From: a bacterium
GTDB lineage: Bacteria; 4484-113; JAFGCY01
Reading direction: 5' to 3'
NCBI GenBank assembly: GCA_016932385.1
Contig: JAFGCY010000035.1
Span: 1-44,707, forward strand
DNA length: 44,707 nucleotides
The position numbers and the translations under genes were made by a program. This document shows positions 34,851-42,827 of this stretch, piece after piece; within the stretch, counting starts at the first letter, position 1, and each line of letters starts with the position of its first letter. Under the pieces are notes generated by a model. That model worked only from the letters and a program-made list of their open reading frames with translations. It did not search any database and was not told the origin of the DNA.

Positions 34851-34877
34851 ACCCAACTCCAACTAGGTGATGCGGCG

Positions 34878-34883
34878 ATTATA
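34878..34883 (-). promoter_or_regulatory. -10 box of the AIM24-type gene
   Basis: Plus-strand ATTATA reads TATAAT on the minus strand, 27 nt before the ATG at 34850. No good -35 is evident. Confidence 0.45.
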
Positions 34884-34923
34884 GCGCGGCCATGGGGCTG
34901 CCCTGTGGTACAAATAATTCGTC

Positions 34924-35676
34924 ATGGAACTCGGGGACAACGAGACTCACGATCCGCCCGTCGAGGACTGGCACGGCATTTCCAATCCCGTCGCCCTTAC
35001 GGTGGCGGACCATCTGCTTCGGCACGTGCCCACGCCGGCACTGGACCTGGCCAGCCTGCCCCTGGAGACAATGACCGGGCCGGCGCAACAGGTCCGCCGG
35101 CAACTGGAAGCAGCCGGCATCGCCGAAAAGATCGCCCAGGGCCCCAGCGCTTTCGCGCTGATTTACGACAACATGCCTTCCCACCAGCGCCCACTGGACT
35201 GGAAATCGCGGATCGACACTCCGGCGGCGCTGGCGCAGCACGTAATGGAAAACTTGGACTGGTACCTGGGCCTGCCGCGGGCCGTGAAAACTCCGGACTG
35301 GCCGGCTTTTTTCAACACCTACGCGCTTTCCGTCCCGATCACGATTCTGATGGTGTTAATTATTGGATTCGCCTTCCTGAACGCGCAGGGGTTGGCACTA
35401 GCCCAGCCCTACAGCTCTGATTTCGGGAGGCTGATGTACGCCGTCATTCCGATTGGCGTAACCATTACCGTCATCAGTTGGTTACGCGAGTATTTGCGTA
35501 CCACCGAAGACGAGAATGTCCGCTGTGCCGTTTTCTATCGCTATATTCTGGAGAGCTTCTCCGATCAGGAGGAAGACCAGCAGCAGCCGCCTAGACCGGG
35601 TGTTCTGGCCAGCACCAAGCTTGCGGAAGCAATTGAACAGCCTGAACAGCAGGTAAAAACGCAGATCCCTGAGTAA
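34924..35676 (+). CDS. Membrane protein with one copy of a two-helix module
   Basis: 250 aa. A soluble N-terminal part (1-100) leads to the motif LAQHVMENLDWYLGL (103-117), two membrane helices (about 134-154 and 168-187), then VFYRYILESF (203-212) and a Gln-rich tail. The same order of elements occurs twice in the next gene, so the two genes share an undescribed building block. I know no family of this description. The start lacks a Shine-Dalgarno; AATAAT lies 5 nt before the ATG, possibly leaderless. 62 nt separate it from the next gene. Confidence 0.7.
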   Translation: MELGDNETHDPPVEDWHGISNPVALTVADHLLRHVPTPALDLASLPLETMTGPAQQVRRQLEAAGIAEKIAQGPSAFALIYDNMPSHQRPLDWKSRIDTPAALAQHVMENLDWYLGLPRAVKTPDWPAFFNTYALSVPITILMVLIIGFAFLNAQGLALAQPYSSDFGRLMYAVIPIGVTITVISWLREYLRTTEDENVRCAVFYRYILESFSDQEEDQQQPPRPGVLASTKLAEAIEQPEQQVKTQIPE

Positions 35677-35738
35677 TCGATTTTCCAGGCGGTCGAAGGT
35701 GATCGAACCCGGCGGCGGCGGTTAAAGTCTTAACAGCC

Positions 35739-37268
35739 ATGGCTTGGGATTCGCAGGTTAGATTGGGCGGCTACCGGATCTCCAGCCCGTTGGCGCGCCG
35801 CGTCGTCAACGCCGTGGTCGACTCGATGCCCATCGGGGCCAACTGGGAGATGCCGCCCGCCCTGCCGGACAAGCCCATCACCCGCCAAGAACAGTACCGC
35901 TGGCAGATCCGCCACCGCCTGGCAAACAGCGGCCTGGCGCTGTTCATCCCCGCCGCCGAGGGCGGCCTGCCCGATATCCACGCCGAGCTGCCCAAGCTCT
36001 GGCGGTTTCTGGCCTGGCTGACGCGGCCGCGCAGCCACCCGCGCCTGGCCGTGCATGTGATGAAACACCTCAACTGGTACCTCGACCTGGGCAAGCCGGC
36101 GATCCCGCCCTACCGCATCCACTTCTGGATCACCCTGGCGGCGATCTTCGCGGTGATCTTCGGCCAGCGCACCTATTGGTATCTCGCCGACTTGTTGACG
36201 CAGTACAGCGAACTGGGACTGGGCCTGTTGTTCGCCGGCGGCGCCGGCCTGCTGCTGTGGATTATCACCGCGCAGATCGACGGCCGGTTCATGGAACGCG
36301 TCAATTGCGAGGAGTTCGGCCACTACCTGCTCAGGGCCTACACCGACCCACCAGACCCCGCGGCCGAGCAAACGCCCGCAAAGCAGTCAACCAACGGCGA
36401 GGTTGCCGCGACCAACGGCCACGCGCTGCTGCCACCGCTCCTGGTGACCAACACACCGGATTCGCTGGTTGCGGTGAAGCTGGACGGTATCTACGTCTGC
36501 CGCCATGAGGCTTTGGAACGGCGCCAAACAGAGGCGGCCTGCATCTATTACGAACTCGACGATGTGCTCAAGCGCCTTGTCCTGATGTCAGTCATCCGCT
36601 CTGCCGGCCCGAATGCCCTTGCCCCGCCACCAGCCGCAGACGATTCCGGACGGCAGCAAGCCATTGAAATCTACCGCCAGCGACTCGAAGCCCAGCTCAA
36701 GAAGTCCGCATTGGCCCAGGCCATTGTCGGCCAGGCCGATCCCCCGGTGGCTCGCGGCGATATCACCGGCTGGCGCTGGCTGTTCTCGCCCGGCAAGCCG
36801 GTCTTGCGCGGCCCGTTGTTGGCCGTGCATCTCATGCACAACCTGAACTGGTATGTGCCGGTCGGCCTGCCGGAAACCCCGCCGCTGCACCTGCTCGTCA
36901 AGCTCGTGATCGGAATCGCGATCGCCGCGGTGGTTTTCCATTTCTGGGTGTTGTGGATGATCTCCAACCTGCTTCAGGCGAGCCCCGGCGCGCTGACGCT
37001 GATGGTCTGTGCCGCCGCGCTGGTCCTGTTTTTCTGCGCGACCGCCTATGGAACCATCCGCTCGCGCCGGCAGATTAACGAGGCGGTGTTCTATGCCTAC
37101 CTGCTGGGCGAATACGCGAAAGCACCTCGACCGGTGCCGCTTAACGAGTGCTTCCCGCCGGCCGCTGACTGGCCGATCCCCGTGGGCAACCCGTTCCTCT
37201 TGTTCTGGGCGCGGCTAAGCCGTGAAACCAAGGCCCTGGCCCACGACCTGACGCACCTGTTCCGCTAA
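35739..37268 (+). CDS. Membrane protein with two copies of the two-helix module
   Basis: 509 aa. Copy 1: LAVHVMKHLNWYLDL (103-117), helices about 128-147 and 158-178, EEFGHYLLRAY (191-201). Copy 2: LAVHLMHNLNWYVPV (361-375), helices about 386-405 and 416-438, AVFYAYLLGEY (449-459). Each motif is preceded by a soluble region whose QxxRxxLxxxxLAxxI stretch also repeats (about 52-70 and 311-330; compare 56-70 of the neighbour). The protein is thus an internal duplication of its upstream neighbour's layout, with four membrane helices. The last 54 nt overlap the convergent ftcD gene. Function unknown. Confidence 0.72.
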   Translation: MAWDSQVRLGGYRISSPLARRVVNAVVDSMPIGANWEMPPALPDKPITRQEQYRWQIRHRLANSGLALFIPAAEGGLPDIHAELPKLWRFLAWLTRPRSHPRLAVHVMKHLNWYLDLGKPAIPPYRIHFWITLAAIFAVIFGQRTYWYLADLLTQYSELGLGLLFAGGAGLLLWIITAQIDGRFMERVNCEEFGHYLLRAYTDPPDPAAEQTPAKQSTNGEVAATNGHALLPPLLVTNTPDSLVAVKLDGIYVCRHEALERRQTEAACIYYELDDVLKRLVLMSVIRSAGPNALAPPPAADDSGRQQAIEIYRQRLEAQLKKSALAQAIVGQADPPVARGDITGWRWLFSPGKPVLRGPLLAVHLMHNLNWYVPVGLPETPPLHLLVKLVIGIAIAAVVFHFWVLWMISNLLQASPGALTLMVCAAALVLFFCATAYGTIRSRRQINEAVFYAYLLGEYAKAPRPVPLNECFPPAADWPIPVGNPFLLFWARLSRETKALAHDLTHLFR

Positions 37269-38933
37269 CTTACGGGCCTGATCCATCGCCTGGTCGGCCT
37301 CGGCGCGCGTCGCCTGCACGTAGGCCTCGTCCTCGATACCCTGCAGGTTGATCAGCACGTTGTAATACGCGCCCTCGGCGCAGGCCAGCGCCATGCTGCC
37401 GCCCACGCCGGCATCCGACAGGCTGTTCTGGTTGCCGCGCTCGGCGCAGGCCAGGCAGCACGTGAGCGCCGGCGCCGCGTTTTTGAGCACCGACATCGGC
37501 ACGTCGATGCAGAGCTTGGTCTTCTCCAGGATCGCCGCGCTTCTCGCGGCCTCCTCCTCGGGCGTGCCCTTGGGCAGCGAGAAGCAGGCGAACAGCTCGT
37601 TGAACGCCGCGGTGTCGTCGTCGATCGCCCGTAAAAACTCGTCCTTGAGCCGCTGGGCGCGCTCGGCGGTCTCGTTCATCTCCTCCATCAGCTTGGGCTT
37701 GTTGCGGTAGCCCTTCTTACCGACGGTCAGGTTGGGCACCATCGCCCCCAGTCCCGCGGCCAGCGCCCCGGCCAGCGCCGCCACGCTGCCGCCGCCCGGC
37801 GCCGGGCTGAGGCTGGCCAGCTCGTCGGCGAACTCGGTCAGCTTCATATTCACCAACGGGCGCTTGCTGTCATCCACGGCGTATTCAACGATCGCCTTCT
37901 GGGGGTCGAACGGCTTGAGCTCCGAGAGGTTCATGCTGCGCTCGGCGACGCGGATCAGCTCGGCCTCGCTGACGCCGGTGCAGCTCATCTTGCGGCCCCA
38001 CAACTCGTGCTTGTCCAGGAAATACTTGCCGGCGGCGCGTACCGCGCCCAGCGGGATCAGCCCGACCAGCTCGCTGCCCGTGACCACCAGCCCGCGGTCG
38101 GCGGCCAGCTTGAGCACGGTGTCGTAAACCAGGTGCGGCGGGCTGACTTCCCAGTCCGTCAGGTTCATCGTCAGCTGGGCGCAGCCGAACTCGTCGATGT
38201 ACCAGCCCATGCTCTTGCAGTGCTTGAACAGGCCCGGCTGGTGGACGATCTCGCCCTGGTCGTCCTTGACGAACTTGCCCTCAGCGTCGCGCATCTGGCG
38301 GCCGGCCTCCTTGATGTCCTGGGCGATGTCGTTGACGACCTCGGCGTTTCTGGTGTTGAAGTTGATGTTATAGGCGATCAAAAACTTGCGCGCCCCGACC
38401 GTGACCACGCCCGTCCGGGCGACGTGGTCGTTCCACTCGTTCGGTCCGAAGTCCGGCTGCCACTCCGGCTTGCCGAGTTTGCTCTTCAGCGCCTCGTATT
38501 CACCCTTGCGCACCACCGCCAGGTTCCGCCACTCCGGCTTGGACGCGGCGTACTCGTACAGCCAGACCGGAATGCCCAGCTCCTCACCGATGCGCTTGCC
38601 CACCTGCCGGGCGTACTCCACGCAATCGTCCATCGTGCAGCCGGAGACCGGTACGAACGGGCAGACGTCGGTGGCGCCGTGGCGCGGGTGCGCGCCGGTC
38701 TGGTGCCGCATGTCGATCAGCTCCGCGGCCTTTTTGACTACGCGGAAGGCGGCCTCCATCACGGCCTCCGGCGTGCCGGCGAAGGTGATCACCGTGCGGT
38801 TGGTATCGGCGCCGGGATCGACGTCCAAGAGCTTGCAGCCCGCGACGGTATCGGCCAGCGCGGCGACGGCGTTGTACACCTCCGGGTCGCGCCCGTTGCT
38901 GATATTCGGCACGCACTCGACGATCTTGCGCAT
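37215..38933 (-). CDS. ftcD: Fused glutamate formimidoyltransferase / formimidoyl-THF cyclodeaminase
   Basis: 572 aa. The N-terminal ~330 residues transfer the formimino group from formiminoglutamate to tetrahydrofolate; His82 in GAHPRHGATD matches the catalytic histidine of the mammalian enzyme. From about 365 the cyclodeaminase domain begins (SPAPGGGSVAALAGALAAGLG) and forms 5,10-methenyl-THF with release of ammonia. Both act in histidine breakdown and one-carbon supply. No hut gene is in the window. GGGG lies about 5 nt before the ATG. The 3' end overlaps the convergent membrane-protein gene by 54 nt. Confidence 0.93.
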   Translation of the reverse strand: MRKIVECVPNISNGRDPEVYNAVAALADTVAGCKLLDVDPGADTNRTVITFAGTPEAVMEAAFRVVKKAAELIDMRHQTGAHPRHGATDVCPFVPVSGCTMDDCVEYARQVGKRIGEELGIPVWLYEYAASKPEWRNLAVVRKGEYEALKSKLGKPEWQPDFGPNEWNDHVARTGVVTVGARKFLIAYNINFNTRNAEVVNDIAQDIKEAGRQMRDAEGKFVKDDQGEIVHQPGLFKHCKSMGWYIDEFGCAQLTMNLTDWEVSPPHLVYDTVLKLAADRGLVVTGSELVGLIPLGAVRAAGKYFLDKHELWGRKMSCTGVSEAELIRVAERSMNLSELKPFDPQKAIVEYAVDDSKRPLVNMKLTEFADELASLSPAPGGGSVAALAGALAAGLGAMVPNLTVGKKGYRNKPKLMEEMNETAERAQRLKDEFLRAIDDDTAAFNELFACFSLPKGTPEEEAARSAAILEKTKLCIDVPMSVLKNAAPALTCCLACAERGNQNSLSDAGVGGSMALACAEGAYYNVLINLQGIEDEAYVQATRAEADQAMDQARKLAEQVRQVVGQGLGFTA

Positions 38934-39026
38934 GTGAACCCCTGATTGGTAGTGACAGTCCTACCTATTGTGCCAAACGCGCGCGCGATCGGCTACCTGT
39001 GGCGGCCAAAACGGCGGGCTTTTAGG

Positions 39027-39032
39027 TATAAT
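39027..39032 (+). promoter_or_regulatory. -10 box TATAAT upstream of the ABC ATPase gene
   Basis: A consensus TATAAT 32 nt before the ATG at 39065, followed by a GGGCGGGAAG ribosome site: a normal leadered start, in contrast to the leaderless genes. Confidence 0.5.
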
Positions 39033-39064
39033 CAGCGGTAACCAGTCATGGGGCGGGAAGCCAT

Positions 39065-39997
39065 ATGATCGAAGTAAACAATCTGGCCAAGCATTTCAAG
39101 CGCGTGCGCGCCGTGGACGGCATCAGCTTCCGCGTCGACGAGGGCGACATCTACGGATTCATCGGGCCCAACGGCGCCGGCAAGACGACCACGATCAAGA
39201 TGCTGGCCACGCTCTTGCTGCCGACCAGCGGGTCGGCCAGCGTCGGCGGCTACGACGTCGTAACCGAAAGCGACAAGGTCCGCCAGCTGTTGGGTTACAT
39301 GCCGGACTACTTCGGCGTGTACAACGACCTCAAGGTCTGGGAGTACCTCGACTTCTTCGCCGCGGCCTACAAAATCCCCCGAAGCCGCCGCGTGGGCATC
39401 ATCGACGACGTTTTGAACCTGACCGACCTGATCGTCAAGAAGGACGCCTTCGTCGCCGAGCTTAGTAAGGGCATGAAGCAGCGGCTCTGCCTGGCGCGCA
39501 CCCTGATCCACAACCCCAAGGTGCTGATCTTGGACGAGCCGGCCAGCGGGCTGGACCCGCGCGCGCGGATCGAGATGCGCGAGCTGATGAAGGAGTTGAA
39601 GAGCATGGGCAAGACGATCTTCATCTCCAGCCACATCCTCACCGAGCTATCCGACTTCTGCAACAAGGTCGGCATCATCGAGGCGGGCAAGATGATCGTC
39701 AGCGGCGACGTCGACGAGATCTTGAAGGCCGTCAGCCACGGCCAGCTGCTGGTGGTGCAGGTGCCCAAGGGCGAGACCCAGGCGGCGCTGAAGGCGCTTG
39801 AGGCGATGCCGAAAGTGCTGGAGGTGTTCGAGAAGGACGACGACGAGGTGGAGTTCCACTTCGACGGCGGCAACGAGGACCGCCCGGCGCTGATGAAACA
39901 CCTGCTCGACCACGGCGTCAACGTGCTCTCGATCAAGGACAGCGTCAACAGCCTCGAAGACATCTTCATGAAGGTGACCAAGGGACAGGTGAATTAG
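39065..39997 (+). CDS. ABC transporter ATP-binding protein, ABC-2 type, without adjacent permease
   Basis: 310 aa. Walker A GPNGAGKTT (34-42), signature LSKGMKQR (about 133), Walker B VLILDEPASGLD (about 153) and the switch His in SSHIL. The C-terminal ~80 residues are the extension common in ABC-2 (drug, lipid or polysaccharide export) ATPases, ending intact. The next gene is not a permease but the start of an AT-rich foreign-looking pair, 13 nt away. The partner may have been separated by insertion or lie elsewhere. Confidence 0.92.
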   Translation: MIEVNNLAKHFKRVRAVDGISFRVDEGDIYGFIGPNGAGKTTTIKMLATLLLPTSGSASVGGYDVVTESDKVRQLLGYMPDYFGVYNDLKVWEYLDFFAAAYKIPRSRRVGIIDDVLNLTDLIVKKDAFVAELSKGMKQRLCLARTLIHNPKVLILDEPASGLDPRARIEMRELMKELKSMGKTIFISSHILTELSDFCNKVGIIEAGKMIVSGDVDEILKAVSHGQLLVVQVPKGETQAALKALEAMPKVLEVFEKDDDEVEFHFDGGNEDRPALMKHLLDHGVNVLSIKDSVNSLEDIFMKVTKGQVN

Positions 39998-40010
39998 GGT
40001 AGAATTACCA

Positions 40011-40766
40011 GTGGTGCAGATAAACAGCGATAGTCTGGAACTGAGGATTGATGAACCTTGGGTTCCAGCTGATGAATTCAAAGAGTTGTTTAGGGAGTTT
40101 CTTGGATTAGTATCAGAGGTCTCCAATGCTGTAGCCCGAAAGAAAGATGCCTTCGATTGGCTTGTTGCGGTTGAAAGCGGAAGTAATGTATTGAGGCTTC
40201 AGCCGCAGCCTAAAAATGCTTCGGCCGAGATTATACCCATCGCGTTATCGGCAGTTGATCATGGTTTGGCTAAGATTGTAGCTGAAGGTAAAAGACCGAA
40301 CTACTTTAGTGACAAGGCACTAAAGCATGTTATTACACTATCAAAGCACTCTCGAAGCAACAACCAACCGTCTGAACGGATTTCTGCATTCGGACCACAG
40401 AATGAAAGAAGAAGTTTTAGAGATCTCCAAGCTTGTATTGAATCAATGCTCAGAATGCCTCAAGAATCATGGGGAAGTATAAGGGGGAGAATGCTGGTTA
40501 TCTCCGCAAAGAGAGGCGATTCATTTACTATTGATGATGAGTTAACTGGTTTGGCTGTCAGCTGCAAGTTTGAAACCGATATGACTGACGCGGTTTTCCA
40601 CGCCTTTAAACGGAGAGTCAGTGTAGAGGGAATGATCAAGTATTCAGCTGATGGTAATCCAACTAGCATTCGCATTGAGAGTGAAAGTCATATTGAAATT
40701 TTGAAAGAACAAGAGGAGCTTCCTGGCTTTGAGGATGTACTTGGAATCCACAACAGGGCGGGATGA
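40011..40766 (+). CDS. Unknown 251-aa protein coupled to a PIN toxin, possible antitoxin
   Basis: Soluble, mixed alpha/beta, no motif I recognise. Codons are far richer in A/T than those of neighbouring genes, which suggests recent transfer. The stop overlaps the PIN gene start as ATGA (40763-40766), the layout of toxin-antitoxin operons with the antitoxin first. At 251 aa it is much larger than usual PIN antitoxins (about 70-100 aa) and shows no evident ribbon-helix-helix or AbrB domain. The start is GTG at 40011, with TAGAAT 5 nt upstream; a second GTG follows at 40014. It could instead be an effector or sensor. Confidence 0.65.
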   Translation: MVQINSDSLELRIDEPWVPADEFKELFREFLGLVSEVSNAVARKKDAFDWLVAVESGSNVLRLQPQPKNASAEIIPIALSAVDHGLAKIVAEGKRPNYFSDKALKHVITLSKHSRSNNQPSERISAFGPQNERRSFRDLQACIESMLRMPQESWGSIRGRMLVISAKRGDSFTIDDELTGLAVSCKFETDMTDAVFHAFKRRVSVEGMIKYSADGNPTSIRIESESHIEILKEQEELPGFEDVLGIHNRAG

Positions 40767-41236
40767 TGAAAAAACTGAGATATTGGGATTCAAGCTGTTT
40801 TCTTGGATGGTTTAACAATGAGGATGACAAGGTTAGCAAGCTTAAAGCTGTAGTTCAAGAAGCAGAGAGTGGACACGTCGTTATTGTTACGTCCACCATC
40901 ACACTGGTTGAGGTCTTTAGAATGAAGAATCGACCAAGAATTCCACAAGAAAACGAGGAGATTATTCAAGCTTTTTTCGATAATCCTTTTATTTCATTGC
41001 GAAATGTAACTCCTGCAATTGCCATAAAGGCTCGCTTATTACTGTTGAAGTACGATTGGCTGAGGCCGTATGATGCCACACACGCTGCAACAGCGCTCCA
41101 TTACTCCGTTGACACTATAGATGCATTCGATTCCGATATTCTGAGGTTGAACGAGCAGGAAGAGTTTGCTGCAATTGATGTCGCGATCCCTAGTTTGCCG
41201 TTACAAGCTGAGTTAGACTCGTTTACTGAAGAATGA
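40763..41236 (+). CDS. PIN-domain protein, probable RNase toxin
   Basis: 157 aa. The PIN acidic residues are visible: Asp9 in YWDSS, Glu50 in TLVEVF, Asp104 in PYDATHAATA and Asp123/Asp125 in AFDSDIL. PIN domains are Mg-dependent ribonucleases, and in VapC-type systems they cut tRNA or rRNA. AT-rich like its partner upstream, with an ATGA overlap. Two adjacent ATGs (40763, 40766) follow GGGCGGG; either may be used. Confidence 0.85.
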   Translation: MMKKLRYWDSSCFLGWFNNEDDKVSKLKAVVQEAESGHVVIVTSTITLVEVFRMKNRPRIPQENEEIIQAFFDNPFISLRNVTPAIAIKARLLLLKYDWLRPYDATHAATALHYSVDTIDAFDSDILRLNEQEEFAAIDVAIPSLPLQAELDSFTEE

Positions 41237-41278
41237 ACTGGCCTTGAATACCGACATTCGGCCTCGATCAGCAGCAGT

Positions 41279-41333
41279 GGGGCAGGCATCCCTGCCTGCC
41301 ACCTTATAAGGTCGCAGTCCCGCCCAGGCGGGA
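41279..41333. repeat. Two short palindromic hairpins after the PIN gene
   Basis: GGCAGGC/GCCTGCC (41281-41287 and 41294-41300, 6-nt loop) and TCCCGCC/GGCGGGA (41318-41324 and 41327-41333). No T-run follows on either strand, so they are not plain terminators. They resemble dispersed intergenic palindromes and mark the 3' edge of the AT-rich island. The rest of the 41237-41448 gap shows nothing else I can name. Confidence 0.5.
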
Positions 41334-41448
41334 TCGCGCCGCTGTTGGTCTTTGATCACGTTTGACAGATAGCAGAATTTGTCCGGCGACAGTGACGCCG
41401 CTTCCATCGGGGATAATCATCGCAGGATACAGCATCCAGGTACATGTA

Positions 41449-42015
41449 ATGGTTTTTCATCTGACCCAGAAGCTGCGCAAGAAACTGAAGGTGGAGCCGG
41501 AGCCAGGGCCGCACGCGGTGGCTAATCCACTGTTGCGCTGGTATGCACACCTGTTCTACAGCAAGCGCGAGCAATGGATCCTGGCGACCAACGAGGCTAC
41601 GCTGCTATCCTTGCTCATGCCGGGGCGAGGGCTGAGCAATCCCGGCAAGTTTGCCGCGTACTTCCACGTGTTGCTTGAGGATTACCTGGAGCTTTTGCTG
41701 CTACGCGAAGTCTACGAACAACTGGTTGCACCTCATGCTGGCGAACTTGTCATCGCTAAAACTGAAAGCCGCGTGATGCTGTCCTCGATGAACGACACAA
41801 TCTACTGCAGCAAGCACTATGTATGCAATGCGGATTTCACGATCCTGGAGCTGACTGACAAAGCCAGCAATATTCCCAAGAGCGCAATATCCCAGGTCTT
41901 TCCGCTATATGCGCTCGCGGATTTGATTGAGCGCGAATTGCCGGAATTCGCCCGGGTCGGCGGCTGGGATCGGCGATTGCGCCGATATGCGGGTGGAAGC
42001 ACACTACATTTCTAA
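41449..42015 (+). CDS. DUF6933-like protein
   Basis: 188 aa. The opening FHLTQKLRKKLKVEP, then NPLLRWYAHLFYSKREQWILATNEAT, fits my memory of the DUF6933 family: small soluble proteins of unknown function that begin with a 'TKKL' motif and a 'W.a....r...vl..N..T' stretch. No enzyme motif is evident. AGGT lies upstream of the ATG at 41449; an earlier in-frame start at 41362 would add residues with no family match. It lies in an accessory zone with toxin genes on both sides. Confidence 0.65.
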   Translation: MVFHLTQKLRKKLKVEPEPGPHAVANPLLRWYAHLFYSKREQWILATNEATLLSLLMPGRGLSNPGKFAAYFHVLLEDYLELLLLREVYEQLVAPHAGELVIAKTESRVMLSSMNDTIYCSKHYVCNADFTILELTDKASNIPKSAISQVFPLYALADLIERELPEFARVGGWDRRLRRYAGGSTLHF

Positions 42016-42049
42016 CGGCTGATCTGGCTGGCCTGCGCTGACCGTGATC

Positions 42050-42161
42050 GGAGTACTCCTCACTCCAATCTCCTCTCGCCTCTCTGGTGGGATGCGGCCA
42101 CGCCATGGCGTGGCCGCGCTCCGCGACGCAAGCACGGGGGCTTGCTCTACTGCTCGCGGAG
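42050..42161. repeat. Palindrome-rich element upstream of hicBA
   Basis: Three structures in a row: GGAGTACTCC (42050-42059), a perfect 24-nt palindrome from 42094 to 42117 centred on CCATGG, and a nested hairpin with outer arms CTCCGCG/CGCGGAG (42119-42125, 42155-42161) and inner arms GCAAGC/GCTTGC (42128-42133, 42140-42145). No coding sequence is evident in 42016-42222. The density suggests a REP- or MITE-like element. Confidence 0.6.
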
Positions 42162-42208
42162 TCCGGACTTTGGGCTGCTGGATTAGACGCTGGGCATTCA
42201 GTCGCGGT

Positions 42209-42214
42209 TATAAT
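42209..42214 (+). promoter_or_regulatory. -10 box TATAAT, 8 nt before the hicB-like gene
   Basis: TATAAT ends 8 nt before the ATG at 42223, so the leader would be 0-2 nt. No Shine-Dalgarno is present. Confidence 0.5.
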
Positions 42215-42222
42215 CTCAGCAG

Positions 42223-42441
42223 ATGAGCAACTCACCGGAACTGATTATCGAAGTCCTGGAGGACGAGGAGTGCGGCTACCGGGCCCGGGCTCTCGGCGAA
42301 GGGATCTTCACCCACGGCGCCACCCTGGACGAATTGCGTGCGAATGTCCGCGACGCGGTAGATGCTTACTACGATGGCGAAGAGTCTCGCCCGAAAATAA
42401 TCCGCCTGCATTTCGTGCGCCAAGAAGTACTCACTTGGTAA
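42223..42441 (+). CDS. hicB: HicB-like antitoxin
   Basis: 72 aa. The fold pattern is a short beta-alpha-beta unit: LIIEVLEDEECGYRARAL, then GIFTHGATLDELRANVRDAVDAYY (in part), typical of HicB partial RNase-H-like domains. The C-terminal DNA-binding part of full HicB is absent, as in short members. It is followed directly by a HicA-type gene whose start overlaps its stop. Confidence 0.8.
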   Translation: MSNSPELIIEVLEDEECGYRARALGEGIFTHGATLDELRANVRDAVDAYYDGEESRPKIIRLHFVRQEVLTW

Positions 42442-42680
42442 AGCTGCCCCGGGATGTGTCAGGGCGAAAGCTCGCCAAGGCATTGCGCAAGTTCGGATAT
42501 GAGAAAACTAGCCAACGCGGCAGCCATATGCGGCTGGAAACCGAGCGGAACGGCAGGAACCGAATCACCGTAACCGATGAAAACGCTATCCCCATTGGCA
42601 CTTTGAGCGACATATTGAAGCACGTCGCGAATCACCTGAATGTCACGTTGGAAGAATTGCTGCGGATTTTGGAGCTGTAA
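42435..42680 (+). CDS. hicA: HicA-type mRNA interferase toxin
   Basis: 81 aa. HicA toxins are small double-stranded-RNA-binding-like RNases. KLPRDVSGRKLAKALRKFGY, the catalytic His31 in QRGSHMRLE, and PIGTLSDILKHV follow the family order. The start is inferred as TTG at 42435, overlapping the last 7 nt of hicB, because it gives the usual 'MxKLP' beginning and no ATG or GTG does. Confidence 0.82.
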   Translation: MVKLPRDVSGRKLAKALRKFGYEKTSQRGSHMRLETERNGRNRITVTDENAIPIGTLSDILKHVANHLNVTLEELLRILEL

Positions 42681-42724
42681 CTGCTGATAGCAGTCAGTGG
42701 TTTAGCTGCGAATTTTCCACGCCA

Positions 42725-42799
42725 GGGCAGGTCTGAGACCCGCCCCTACGACATGAACCCTGATCAATTCAGGGCACACAGCCGTACGCCGCTACGGCT
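42725..42799. repeat. Chain of three hairpins between hicA and the hydrolase gene
   Basis: GGGC-A-GGTCT/AGACC-C-GCCC (42725-42745), CCCTGA/TCAGGG (42758-42774) and AGCCGTA/TACGGCT (42780-42799). None ends in a T-run. They occupy the gap between convergent genes, and their style is like the elements at 41279 and 42050. Confidence 0.5.
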
Positions 42800-42827
42800 T
42801 ACGCTTACCACTTACGCTTGCGCCGGC

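Noticed and set aside
41279..41333. Hairpins read as terminators of the PIN gene
   Set aside because: No T-run follows on either strand; classed as repeats instead.
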